DNA of 34,509 bases from a bacterium HR17. Its GTDB lineage: Bacteria; Armatimonadota; Fervidibacteria; Fervidibacterales; Fervidibacteraceae. Of this stretch, positions 7,184 through 15,376 are shown piece by piece. The number at the start of each line of letters is the position of its first letter. Within the stretch, counting starts at the first letter, position 1. The position numbers and the translations under genes were made by a program. Under the pieces are notes generated by a model. It searched no databases, had not been told where the DNA came from, and saw only the letters and a list, made by a program, of their open reading frames with translations. The DNA lies in NCBI GenBank assembly GCA_002898575.1, contig BEHT01000036.1:1-34509 (forward strand). The letters run 5' to 3'.

Positions 7184-8320
7184 TTAAGCAACTGCCAAGC
7201 AGGCGAACGCGGCGACGAGGTGCTTTGCCAGTTCCACACTTTGCAGCGCCGACGGGATATCCAGCCGTTCATTTTCGGGGGAATGGGGGTTCTCTTGTCC
7301 GCAGCAGAGGATGACCGTTTGGATGCCGTGTGCGTTGAAAACATTGGCGTCGCTGCCGCCGCCGGTCGTTTCCCATACGGGCGACAAGCCCATGCGCGCT
7401 AACGCAGCAGCGACAGCACGGGCGATCAAATCGCTTTCGGCGATGCGAAACGCCCGGTAGGCTTCCCACACTTCCACCTCGGCGCGACCGCCGCCCCGCT
7501 GGGCTTCGGTTTCCAGCAGCGTCACCATGTGGGCGATTTGTTCGTCCAACTTGCGCGGGTCGTGGCTGCGGGCTTCGCCGTGAACCTCCACCAATTCGGG
7601 CACGATGTTCGTCGCCAACCCGCCTTTGATAACACCGATGTTGGCGGTCGTTTCGGGATCAATGCGTCCCAGCCGCATGGCGGCGATGGCGCGAGCCGCC
7701 AGTTGGATGGCGTTGACGCCCTTTTCAGGCGCTACACCGGCATGTGCCGCTTTGCCGTAGATTTTCGCCCGCAAACTCTTCTGCGACGGGGCTCGCACGA
7801 TAACCTCGTTGACAGGCGGACCGCTGTCAAAAACGACGCCGACTTTGGCGCTGATGCGGCTGTAGTCCAAATGCTTGGCGCCGTGCAGTCCCGTCTCTTC
7901 GCTGACGGTAAAAACGATTTCCAGCGGACCGTGTTGAACGCTCTCTTCCTGCAACACCCGCAACAGTTCCAGCACAACGCAGACACCCGCTTTGTTGTCG
8001 GCGCCCAAGATCGTCGTCCCGTCCGACCGCACCTTGTCGCCTTCCACGATGGGCACGACCCCTTCGCACGGGACGACGGTGTCCAAGTGGGCGTTGAGCA
8101 GCAAGGGTGGGACATGGGACAGGGTGCCTGGCACCTTGACAATCAGGTTACCCTGCTCGCCGCCGAATTTGGCGCCCGCGTCGTCTTCTTCAACGGATAA
8201 GCCCAGCGCCCTCAGTTTGTCTTTGACGGTAGCGGCGACTTTGCCTTCATGCCCCGACGGGCTGGGTAGGCGCACCAACTCCAAAAAATCCGCCAAAAAG
8301 CGCTCACGGTTGATAGGCAT
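7184..8320 (-). CDS. M20-family metallopeptidase (PepT-like)
   Basis: This is a cytosolic dinuclear-zinc exopeptidase resembling peptidase T. The 378-residue product shows the M20 ligand order: H78 and D80 (NAHLDTV), D108 (ILGADNKAG), E141-E142 (VSEETG, catalytic base and ligand), D165 (VFDSG) and a C-terminal His in ENPHSPEN. The lid/dimerisation domain lies in the middle (KAAHAGVAPEKGVNAIQ). ATG 8320 has an ideal AAAGGAGG seven bases away; the 14 extra codons upstream to 8362 would lie across that Shine-Dalgarno and are rejected. The gene is divergent from the small membrane protein gene and convergent with accD. The exact substrate (tripeptides or another amide) is not determinable. Confidence 0.92.
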   Translation of the reverse strand: MPINRERFLADFLELVRLPSPSGHEGKVAATVKDKLRALGLSVEEDDAGAKFGGEQGNLIVKVPGTLSHVPPLLLNAHLDTVVPCEGVVPIVEGDKVRSDGTTILGADNKAGVCVVLELLRVLQEESVQHGPLEIVFTVSEETGLHGAKHLDYSRISAKVGVVFDSGPPVNEVIVRAPSQKSLRAKIYGKAAHAGVAPEKGVNAIQLAARAIAAMRLGRIDPETTANIGVIKGGLATNIVPELVEVHGEARSHDPRKLDEQIAHMVTLLETEAQRGGGRAEVEVWEAYRAFRIAESDLIARAVAAALARMGLSPVWETTGGGSDANVFNAHGIQTVILCCGQENPHSPENERLDIPSALQSVELAKHLVAAFACLAVA

Positions 8321-8391
8321 CACATTGCCTCCTTTCACCGCACAGTTGACATCCCCAAGCAAATCTTAGCGCACCCTCCTTTTCACACCCT

Positions 8392-8405
8392 TGCGTCGCG
8401 ACGCA
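8392..8405. promoter_or_regulatory. 14-base perfect palindrome in a divergent intergenic region
   Basis: TGCGTCGCGACGCA is its own reverse complement. It lies between the divergent peptidase and small membrane protein genes and touches a possible plus-strand -10 hexamer, CATAAT at 8404-8409. No convincing -35 was found. It may be an operator for a dimeric repressor. In GC-rich DNA a 14-base palindrome is uncommon but not decisive. Confidence 0.3.
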
Positions 8406-8467
8406 TAATCAAAGAGGTCGCGTATCATTGCCGACGCAAAAGACGGTGGAACGGAGGGCGATGGCAC

Positions 8468-8755
8468 ATGTCCAAAGGCACAACTGCTGCGATGGTCGCC
8501 GGTGGCGTGTTGATCATCGTCGGCGTGATTTTGACGCTGGCGTTGATCCGCGATGTCTGGCAACTGGTCAAAGGTGTGATCGGTCCGCTCTTGCTCCTCA
8601 GCGGTGGGCTGATTGTCGCTATCGCTTACAGTGAATATCAGGCAGCGAAAGAAATGGAGCGGTTGACAGCACAAGCCCAAGTAAGCACCCCGTCGTCAAG
8701 TTCAACCCAACCGACGGAACCGCCAGCCCCACCGCCGCCGTCCCCGATGTCATAG
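8468..8755 (+). CDS. Small membrane protein with a Ser/Pro-rich tail
   Basis: The function is not recognised. The 95-residue protein has two hydrophobic helices separated by a short charged loop: about residues 7-27 (AAMVAGGVLIIVGVILTLAL) and about 38-54. A short amphipathic stretch follows (EYQAAKEMERL), then a low-complexity tail of Ser, Thr and Pro. ATG 8468 follows a GGAGGG about nine bases upstream. rsmB begins 32 bases downstream on the same strand, so they may be cotranscribed. The two-helix hairpin topology suggests an inner-membrane protein with both termini on one side. Confidence 0.75.
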   Translation: MSKGTTAAMVAGGVLIIVGVILTLALIRDVWQLVKGVIGPLLLLSGGLIVAIAYSEYQAAKEMERLTAQAQVSTPSSSSTQPTEPPAPPPPSPMS

Positions 8756-8787
8756 CGGGCGCCGCCTTCAGCGCGAGGGAGTAAGCG

Positions 8788-10167
8788 ATGCGTCAGCACC
8801 CCGTCCACTCAGCGACGGACATTTGTCCCGCGCGCAAGTTGGGTCTGCTAGCGCTGGTGGAAGTGGAGAAAAAGGCAGCGTATGTCAACCTTGCGCTGCG
8901 GGAACTGCTGCGGCAAAAGCGATTGAAAGCGCAGGAGCGGGCGATGGCGACCGCGCTGGCGTTGGGCGTGACCAAAATGCGCCTCTACTTGGACTATCTG
9001 CTGGAGCATGTCTGCGACCACCCCTTAGACGAATTGCCCATCTTCATCCGCAACATCTTACGAATGGCGGCTTACGAATTGGTCTTCTTCCATCACCCCG
9101 CTCCCATCGTCGGGAACGAGTATGTGAAACTGGCGAAACGCTTCGGACATGCCGGCACGGCGGCGCTGACCAATGCGGTCGTCCGGCGGCTCGCTGGAGA
9201 GTGGCGCAGGGTGCCCATCCCGTCACTGGATGACGACCCCGTCGCCCACATCAGCATCGTCACCTCGCACCCGCAGTGGCTGGTGGCGCGCTGGGTCGCC
9301 TTCTGGGGTGCCGAAGAGACGCTGGCGCTCTGCCGCGCCAACAACGAACCGCCACCGTTGTGCCTGCGGGTCAACTTGAAATACACCGACCGCGAGCTGG
9401 TCGCCCGCATGCTGGAGTTGCGTTGCCGCCGCATAGAGCCCAGCCCTTGGTTGCCCGAATGCCTGCGGGTGGAGATCACCCGCGATGTTACCAAGTTGCC
9501 CGGCTACGCCGAAGGGTTGTTTACCGTGCAGGACGAAGGAGCGATGGTGGTGACTCATCTTGTTGCCCCGCAGCCGGGCGAGTTGATCGTGGACGCTTGC
9601 GCCGCCCCCGGCGGCAAAACGACCCATTTAGCGGAACAGGCGCGCGATGAGGCGGAAATCGTCGCTATTGATGTCCATCCGTCCCGGCTCAAGTTAGTGG
9701 AAGCGAACGCTATCCGATTGAAACTGCGGTCTATCACGACCTTGCTGGGCGATTGGACCCAACTGGCAGAGCAGTTCGCCAACAAGGCGGACAAGGTGTT
9801 GCTAGATGTCCCGTGTTCGGGCACAGGAACGCTGCGGCGCAAAGTGGACGCCCGTTGGCACAAGCGCCCCGAACACATCACCGAACTGGCGGACCTGCAG
9901 AGGCGGTTGTTGGACGCTGCCGCCCAGGCGGTCCGCCCCGGCGGCGCCGTCGTTTACGCCACCTGTAGTCTGGAACCCGAAGAAGACGAGCAGGTCGTCA
10001 AGTCTTTTTTGGAGCGGCACCCCGAGTTCGTCGTGGACGACCCACGCCCTTATTTGCCCGTTGCGATCCCGCAGAGCATCACCGCCGACCACTTTTTGCG
10101 CCTGTTCCCTCACAAGCACGGGACCGACGGCGTGTTTGCCGCGCGGCTGCGCAAGGTCGGCACATGA
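8788..10167 (+). CDS. rsmB: 16S rRNA (cytosine-967-C5)-methyltransferase RsmB
   Basis: RsmB methylates C967 of 16S rRNA with S-adenosylmethionine. The 459-residue protein has the N-terminal NusB-like RNA-binding domain (about 15-145, with VEVEKKAAYVNLALRELL) and a C-terminal Rossmann methyltransferase. The SAM-binding motif is DACAAPGGKTTHLAE (about 269-283). Both motif cysteines are present: C343 in DVPCSGTGTLRRK and the catalytic C393 in YATCSLEPEE. The C-terminal DGVFAARL is typical. A GGGAG lies just upstream of ATG 8788. The length is normal for the family. The NusB domain separates it from other m5C methyltransferases such as RsmF. Confidence 0.95.
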   Translation: MRQHPVHSATDICPARKLGLLALVEVEKKAAYVNLALRELLRQKRLKAQERAMATALALGVTKMRLYLDYLLEHVCDHPLDELPIFIRNILRMAAYELVFFHHPAPIVGNEYVKLAKRFGHAGTAALTNAVVRRLAGEWRRVPIPSLDDDPVAHISIVTSHPQWLVARWVAFWGAEETLALCRANNEPPPLCLRVNLKYTDRELVARMLELRCRRIEPSPWLPECLRVEITRDVTKLPGYAEGLFTVQDEGAMVVTHLVAPQPGELIVDACAAPGGKTTHLAEQARDEAEIVAIDVHPSRLKLVEANAIRLKLRSITTLLGDWTQLAEQFANKADKVLLDVPCSGTGTLRRKVDARWHKRPEHITELADLQRRLLDAAAQAVRPGGAVVYATCSLEPEEDEQVVKSFLERHPEFVVDDPRPYLPVAIPQSITADHFLRLFPHKHGTDGVFAARLRKVGT

Positions 10168-10185
10168 GGCGCGCCGGTATACCGT

Positions 10186-11025
10186 TCACCGGTCGCGGCG
10201 CACCCCCAAGTTATCCAACCACCGCAACAGCGCCACCCGCTCTATGTCCGCTGTCAGCGACCGACGCTCCGCGTAGAGGTGGAAGGCGACCAAAATCCCG
10301 ACCAAAACGGCTTGGGCGGGCAAATCCCAATGGGCGCTGAGCCACAGCCCCAAGCATGCCCCCAGCGGGTTGGCTCCGGCGTCACCTAGCATCGCGTGGC
10401 GCCGAAAGTCCGCCGGCGCGTAAGCCAGCGTCCCTGCCCACAGCGGCACCAGCGCCACCCATCCACTTCCGCCAGCGACCGCCACGCCAACCGCTGACAA
10501 CAGCCAAAAGCCTTTCAGCGCTCGCGCCGGACGGACATCCAGCAAATTGAGGGCATTGGCGCTCAGGGCGATGAGGGTCGCATCAACCAACCATTGCAAC
10601 AACGCGTTGGCACCTTCTACGGGTGCGATGGCAGTTCGGCACGCCGCTGCGACGAGGGCGCCCAATCCGCCGCCCAGCGCCTTGACCATGCCGGTCGTCA
10701 GCCGGCGTTCGCGCCACAAGGTGCGCCAATGTCCTCCCAACCCTTTCACCTGCGGGTCGCCTGCGATGTCGTCCAGCAACCCGAGCGCCCCAAACCACAG
10801 TGCCACCGCGCTGAGGGCGCCACTTTCGTGCCAGACCAGTTCGCCCCCTACACTCAGCAGCAGCCAACCGACCACCGCTGCGCCGACGAATGCCAACCCG
10901 GCGCTGCCGATGACTTCTTCACCGAGGTAGTTGCGGCGGCGCAACAGCGGCTGGCGGGCGACATTGGCGAGGCTCAAGCGCGTCCATACGGCGACCAGCG
11001 CCGCGACGGCTGCGACCGTCCACAC
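10186..11025 (-). CDS. MraY/WecA-like membrane phospho-sugar transferase (GT4-type)
   Basis: This is a polytopic membrane protein of 279 residues, with about eight hydrophobic segments, in the polyprenyl-phosphate sugar-phosphate transferase superfamily. It keeps the Asp pair (GALGLLDDIAGD) and an Asn/Asp motif (NALNLLDVRPARALKG). In classical MraY/WecA that second motif continues DGxDGLA; here DVRPARALKG replaces it. A late MLGDAGANPLGACLG matches the conserved GDxGxxxLG segment. It probably moves a sugar phosphate onto a lipid carrier or is a divergent relative; the donor is unknown. The start is GTG 11025, which follows the dcd stop closely with GGAG upstream. It is the last gene of the Rrf2-rqcH-hemG-dcd run. 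Confidence 0.8.
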   Translation of the reverse strand: MWTVAAVAALVAVWTRLSLANVARQPLLRRRNYLGEEVIGSAGLAFVGAAVVGWLLLSVGGELVWHESGALSAVALWFGALGLLDDIAGDPQVKGLGGHWRTLWRERRLTTGMVKALGGGLGALVAAACRTAIAPVEGANALLQWLVDATLIALSANALNLLDVRPARALKGFWLLSAVGVAVAGGSGWVALVPLWAGTLAYAPADFRRHAMLGDAGANPLGACLGLWLSAHWDLPAQAVLVGILVAFHLYAERRSLTADIERVALLRWLDNLGVRRDR

Positions 11026-11031
11026 TGCCCG

Positions 11032-11595
11032 TCACTCCACTTTAGGCGGGACGATCCCCCGTTGCCCCTGATACTTGCCTTGCCGGTCGGCGTAGGAGAC
11101 CTCGCACACTTCGTCGGCGCTCAAAAAGAGGACCTGCGCAATGCCTTCGTTGGCGTAGACCTTGGCAGGCAGCGGCGTCGTGTTGGAAATCTCAATGGTC
11201 ACATGCCCTTCCCAATCGGGTTCCAAAGGCGTCACATTCACGACGATCCCGCACCGCGCATACGACGATTTGCCGACGACGATGCAAAGGACTTCGCGGG
11301 GGATACGGAAATACTCCACGCTGCGCCCCAGCACGAACGAGTTGGGAGGGATGATGCAAAAGTCGCCTTTGTGCCGCATGAACGCCCGTTCGTCAAAGGC
11401 TTTGGGGTCCACGATGGCGCCCCACACATTGGTGAAAATCAGAAACTCGTCCGCCAAGCGCATGTCGTAGCCGTAAGAACTGAGCCCGTAACTGATGACA
11501 CCCTTGCGCACCAGCCGCTCTTCAAACGGTTCAATCATGCCGAACCTGAGCGCCATCTCCCGAATCCACCGGTCGTTTTTGACGCCCACTGTCAC
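11032..11595 (-). CDS. dcd: dCTP deaminase
   Basis: The enzyme deaminates dCTP to dUTP, feeding dTMP synthesis. The 187-residue protein contains [14 protein letters not shown], the nucleotide-binding [18 protein letters not shown] and the active-site block [20 protein letters not shown], in which the Glu of TIE is the catalytic residue. Length and motifs match the ordinary trimeric dCTP deaminase rather than a dUTPase. The start is GTG 11595, with AAAGGAG very close upstream; GTG two codons later would have better spacing. The gene sits between hemG and the MraY-like gene in a tightly packed minus-strand run. Confidence 0.94.
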   Translation of the reverse strand: MTVGVKNDRWIREMALRFGMIEPFEERLVRKGVISYGLSSYGYDMRLADEFLIFTNVWGAIVDPKAFDERAFMRHKGDFCIIPPNSFVLGRSVEYFRIPREVLCIVVGKSSYARCGIVVNVTPLEPDWEGHVTIEISNTTPLPAKVYANEGIAQVLFLSADEVCEVSYADRQGKYQGQRGIVPPKVE

Positions 11596-11637
11596 CCACT
11601 CCTTTGCTTTTTTTTCGCATGGGGCTGTTTTCCGAAA

Positions 11638-13050
11638 TTACCGCACCCTTTGCCACACGCGCTCCGCTGCTTCCGTGCCGGTGCGGATGCAGTCGGGAAT
11701 GCCGATGCCCGTCAGGTAGTTGCCCGCCAGTGCCAAGTGTTGCCAACGCTGGAGCCCCTGTCGGATGCGGGCGAGGACGCCGTCGTGTCCGACAGTGTAT
11801 TGGGGCATTGCCTGCCGCCAGCGGAAGACCCACGCCCGCTCAGGCGCCCCGTCAATACCCAACAGCGGCACCAACTCCGCTACAATCACCCGCACCAGCG
11901 CCTCGTCATCCATCGCCACCCACCGGTTGACGAACACCCGCAGCAGCACCTTGCCCTGCGGGGCGCGGGGCGGAAACTTGCTGGATGTCCAGGTGCACGC
12001 CAGCAGCAACCGGTCGCGCCCGTTCGGGGCAACGAGAAAACCTGACCCGTTCAACGGGTGCCGCACTTTGGAACGGTCAAACGCCAGCGAAAGGGTGATG
12101 GCGTCGGTGTGGGGCACAGACGCCACAGCGTCCGCCAACACGGCGTCTAACGGGCGCAGTAGGTCCGCCGCAGCGTGTGCCGGCGTCGCCACCACGACGG
12201 CGTCGGCAGTCAACCGCTCCCCGTCGTCCAACACGACGACGAACCCGCTACGCGACGCCATGCCCGTCGGTTGCAGGGCAACAGCTGTTCGCCCCACGAG
12301 CAGCCGGGAGCCCTTGAGCCGTTCCACGACAGATGCCACGAGTTCGCCTAACCCCTCTTGCAGCGTCAGGAAAAAGGCTGTCGGGCGCGTTGGGTCAGGT
12401 GGGGCTAACCGTCGGCGCCATGCCCGCACCAGCGACGCCCAGACTAAGTTGCGGTGTCGGTGCGCCAGTTGCCACAGCGTCGGCAAAACCCAACGGGCGC
12501 TGAGGCGGTTGATGTCGCCCCCGTAAACACCTGCCAGCAGCGGCGCGACGATGCGGTCTGTCACTTCTGCACCAAAGTAGTAGCGTAAAAACGCCCCCAC
12601 GCTCACATCACCGTCCCAACGCGGCTTAGGGAGGGCGACGCCCAACGCCATTCGCGCCTTGCCCCACCACGAGAGCAACCCCGTCGCCCAAACGCCACGC
12701 CAGTCAGGTGTGAAGGTCAGAAACCCTTGCGGCAACGGGTGCAATCGGTCGCGCCACAACACGAAGACTTGCCGCGCCTGCGGGTTAGTCGGGAGCAACC
12801 GCTCTGCCAAGCCCAGTTCACGGCACAACTGCACCGCCCACGGTTTACTGGTGACGAAGGCGTCGGGACCGCCTTCCACGACGAAGCCAGCCTCGCGCAC
12901 CGTGCGGATTTTCCCGCCCCAATCCCGCTCGCGTTCTATAAGGGTCACTTGCACCGGAACGCCCTCTCGTTCCGCCCACTGGCGGAGCCGCAGCGCTGCC
13001 GTCAAGCCAGCGATGCCGCCGCCGATAACGACGATGTGTCGCCCTTGCAA
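11638..13050 (-). CDS. hemG: Protoporphyrinogen / coproporphyrinogen oxidase (HemG/HemY type)
   Basis: This FAD enzyme oxidises the tetrapyrrole intermediate late in haem synthesis. The 470 residues begin with the dinucleotide-binding motif VVIGGGIAGLTAALRL. They continue with the family signature GGPDAFVTSKPWAVQLCREL and a substrate-domain segment APLLAGVYGGDINRLSA. The C-terminal FAD contact region ALAGNYLTGIGIPDCI is present. The subfamily (HemY, also called CgoX when it uses coproporphyrinogen) cannot be settled from motifs. The best in-frame start is TTG 13050, overlapping the rqcH stop region with GGTGA upstream; the nearby ATG at 13064 is out of frame. No other haem gene is in the window. 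Confidence 0.92.
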   Translation of the reverse strand: MQGRHIVVIGGGIAGLTAALRLRQWAEREGVPVQVTLIERERDWGGKIRTVREAGFVVEGGPDAFVTSKPWAVQLCRELGLAERLLPTNPQARQVFVLWRDRLHPLPQGFLTFTPDWRGVWATGLLSWWGKARMALGVALPKPRWDGDVSVGAFLRYYFGAEVTDRIVAPLLAGVYGGDINRLSARWVLPTLWQLAHRHRNLVWASLVRAWRRRLAPPDPTRPTAFFLTLQEGLGELVASVVERLKGSRLLVGRTAVALQPTGMASRSGFVVVLDDGERLTADAVVVATPAHAAADLLRPLDAVLADAVASVPHTDAITLSLAFDRSKVRHPLNGSGFLVAPNGRDRLLLACTWTSSKFPPRAPQGKVLLRVFVNRWVAMDDEALVRVIVAELVPLLGIDGAPERAWVFRWRQAMPQYTVGHDGVLARIRQGLQRWQHLALAGNYLTGIGIPDCIRTGTEAAERVWQRVR

Positions 13051-13056
13051 GGTCGG

Positions 13057-14808
13057 TCACCCATGTCGGTGTTGTGGGGGCAATTGTGGTTCAACGACAA
13101 GGGTTTTGAAATGGGTGTAAAGGGCTAATCCCTTCTGCCCTTTAACAGGGCGCACATAGCGGGCGCGCGTGTAGTCCACCTCCACCCATGCCGCAGTGCG
13201 GCGTGGGCTGAAGTAAGCGGCGATTTGGGCTGCTTGTTCTAACGCCGTATGGGGCACCTCTTCGCCCCGCTTTTTCACCCGTAACAGCGCGTGGCTACCG
13301 GGCGCCCCCTTGACATGCAGCCACACATCGTCTGGACGCGCCAACCGTAGCAGACGCATGTTCACCTCGGCGTTGCGCCCGACCCACACTTCGTAGCCAT
13401 TAGCCACCACAAAGCGCCAAAAGTCGCCATCGCGTTGCACCGGTGCGTCGGCAGGCGTCGCTGAAGATGACGCAGGCGTAGTCTGTGAACGCCAACTTTG
13501 CACCGCTGCATCCGGTGCTGCCTTTAAGCGCTCTATCTGCTGCTGCAGTTCAAAAACGCGTTGGCGCAACCGGTCCATCACCGACGGCAAAGTGGCAGCG
13601 GCGTTTTTGAGTTTGCGGTAAAGGGCGAAATAGTGTTGCGCCGCCTCTACAGGCGTTTTGCCGTCCGGCAGCGGCACCCGCACCGTTTGCGGTGGGTCAG
13701 TGTCGTAATCGGTGAGCACCGCCTCCGTGGCGCCTTCGGGCACAGCGTGGGCGTAAGTGAGCAACAATTCTCCCCACTTGCGGTAACGCTCGGCGTCTTG
13801 GGCTTCGTCCCAGCGCCGTTGCAATTCTTGCAACTGCTGCTCCACGCCCGCTTGTTGTCGCTGCAGTTCACTCAACAAACTGCGGCGCCGTTGTTCCACG
13901 GCTTCCCGCTGCATCAACGCATTCAGCCATGCTGCCAACGCAGGACCAAATGCCTCCACGCGTTCCGCGATAAGGTCTGGTGGACAGTCACTGAACGGCG
14001 GTTGACCGTCCTGTTTCGGCAACGGATAGCACGCAAACACCGTCCCATCCGCTCGGCGCCAAACAGTCAGTGCAAACGCACCGTGGGTGAGAACCACACG
14101 CAACCATTGCAAAGCCTGCCAGAAAGCGGTCGGTTGCGTCAACGGCGCTGCCACCTGCTCCTGCATCAGCGCCAGCAACGGCTCGCTCACACCGAACAAC
14201 CACTTCGCCCAATCGCTGGCGTCAGCCATCGGTTGGCGGGCGGCGATTTGTTCCAATTCGGCGTGAGAAACGCTCAGTGGGTTGCGCCGTTCGCCGGTCG
14301 GCGGGCGGATGTAGGGGCAACCTGGTCTGACCTCACGGTAACGGTTCTGCGTCGTTGAAAGCCGTTTCAGCGCATCCACGACCACTTGCCGCTCCTCGTC
14401 CACCAACACGAGGTTGCTGTGTTTGCCCATAATTTCGCACCAGAGGGTCAACGACCGACGCTCGCCCAACGGCGTGACGGCAACGAACCGCAGGGCAATC
14501 AAGCGGTCAAAATCCACTTGCTCTGCACCGAGCAACCGTGCCCGCTGCAGGGTGCGTTCCAGTGTTTCTGCGAACCGCAAAGTGTCGGCGTGGTCCGTTG
14601 CGGCGTTCGGTAAGGGCGTTTCTTGCCAGCTGACATGGGCGTAGCGAGTGTGCGCCGACAGCGTCAGCCAACGGCGCTGGCGGTCGCGCCCGCGAAGCGC
14701 CAACGCTACCTGGAACGGCGCTACTGGGCGCACCTGCTGCACAACGCTGCCCTTGAACGCTGCCAGTTCACGGGTCACTGCGGCTAACATAAAACTGTCC
14801 ACGAACAT
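13057..14808 (-). CDS. rqcH: RqcH/NFACT family ribosome quality-control protein
   Basis: RqcH-type proteins bind stalled 50S subunits with peptidyl-tRNA and add C-terminal alanine tails that mark the chain for degradation. The 583-residue protein has NFACT-N with the Asp-Arg pair needed for tailing (D101-R102 in VDFDRLIAL). The region VRPGCPYIRPP follows, then a central coiled coil rich in Gln and Glu (about 300-345). The C-terminal NFACT-R domain contains DVWLHVKGAPGSHALLR. Family members were once called fibronectin-binding proteins. The start ATG 14808 lies 24 bases after the Rrf2 stop. The intact Asp-Arg pair suggests an active tailing factor rather than a degenerate homologue. Confidence 0.93.
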   Translation of the reverse strand: MFVDSFMLAAVTRELAAFKGSVVQQVRPVAPFQVALALRGRDRQRRWLTLSAHTRYAHVSWQETPLPNAATDHADTLRFAETLERTLQRARLLGAEQVDFDRLIALRFVAVTPLGERRSLTLWCEIMGKHSNLVLVDEERQVVVDALKRLSTTQNRYREVRPGCPYIRPPTGERRNPLSVSHAELEQIAARQPMADASDWAKWLFGVSEPLLALMQEQVAAPLTQPTAFWQALQWLRVVLTHGAFALTVWRRADGTVFACYPLPKQDGQPPFSDCPPDLIAERVEAFGPALAAWLNALMQREAVEQRRRSLLSELQRQQAGVEQQLQELQRRWDEAQDAERYRKWGELLLTYAHAVPEGATEAVLTDYDTDPPQTVRVPLPDGKTPVEAAQHYFALYRKLKNAAATLPSVMDRLRQRVFELQQQIERLKAAPDAAVQSWRSQTTPASSSATPADAPVQRDGDFWRFVVANGYEVWVGRNAEVNMRLLRLARPDDVWLHVKGAPGSHALLRVKKRGEEVPHTALEQAAQIAAYFSPRRTAAWVEVDYTRARYVRPVKGQKGLALYTHFKTLVVEPQLPPQHRHG

Positions 14809-14832
14809 CTCTCGGTCACCCTGCGGTGCGGC

Positions 14833-15276
14833 TCAGATGTAAAACATTAGCGGCTGTTTACTGCGCCGTTCTTGCTCCCACGCGCAAACTTGGGCTAAAG
14901 TAATGCCACGCAAGGTGCTTTCCATCGCTTGGCGCAAGCGGTTCCACACTTCGGTGACCCCCGAGGTTTGCGCGCGCTCGCGCAGCGCGGGTTCCGTCGG
15001 CTCAGCGTCCAAAATCGGACCTTCTAAGGCTTCCAAGATCTCCAACACCGTGATCTCGTTGGCAGGGCGGGCAAGGGTGTAACCGCCCCGGACGCCCCGC
15101 TGACTGCGCACCAAGCCTGCGCGTTTGAGCGGCATCATCAACTGCTCCAAATACTCTTCAGGGATGCCTTGACTTTCAGAAATCTCGCGCACTTGCACCC
15201 GCCCTTGTCGTTCGCGCAACCCCAGTTCCACCATTGCCATCAGACCATACCAAGCCCGCGTGGATACCCGCACCAT
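14833..15276 (-). CDS. Rrf2-family transcriptional regulator without the Fe-S cysteines (CymR-like)
   Basis: This winged-helix regulator of 147 residues starts at ATG 15276, which has AAGGAGG in ideal position. The N-terminal MVRVSTRAWYGLMAMVELGL and QGIPEEYLEQLMMPLKRAGLV are classical Rrf2. So is SQRGVRGGYTLARP, the wing. IscR and NsrR bind an iron-sulfur cluster through three cysteines in the loop after the dimer helix; here that loop (DAEPTEPALRERAQTSG) has none. The protein ends in MFYI, like the MYYI tail I recall for CymR. It probably responds to a protein or metabolite partner and not to a cluster. It heads the run rqcH-hemG-dcd and is divergent from the SPOR gene. Confidence 0.9.
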   Translation of the reverse strand: MVRVSTRAWYGLMAMVELGLRERQGRVQVREISESQGIPEEYLEQLMMPLKRAGLVRSQRGVRGGYTLARPANEITVLEILEALEGPILDAEPTEPALRERAQTSGVTEVWNRLRQAMESTLRGITLAQVCAWEQERRSKQPLMFYI

Positions 15277-15315
15277 CGTCGCCTCCTTGTGGCGGTCCGC
15301 GACGGCAAGCGAAGT

Positions 15316-15344
15316 ATGGCAGCGACGGTCAACGGCGTTACAAT
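15316..15344 (+). promoter_or_regulatory. Candidate sigma-70-type promoter for SPOR-yajC-nnr
   Basis: ATGGCA (15316-15321) and TACAAT (15339-15344) are separated by 17 bases, matching four and five of six consensus positions. It lies about 30 bases upstream of the TTG start at 15377, inside the divergent gap shared with the Rrf2 gene. That makes control by the Rrf2 protein possible. Confidence 0.4.
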
Positions 15345-15376
15345 CTTGGCAGTCCCGTGCTTTGGAGGGATACACC

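Noticed and set aside
11596-11637. Intrinsic terminator upstream of dcd
   Set aside because: A run of eight T/A bases is present, but there is no GC-rich hairpin beside it.
10594-12045. 483-codon plus-strand open frame
   Set aside because: It lies opposite the MraY-like, dcd and hemG genes, all of which have strong family motifs. The frame is rich in His, Arg and Pro with no motif, as expected for an antisense shadow in GC-rich DNA.
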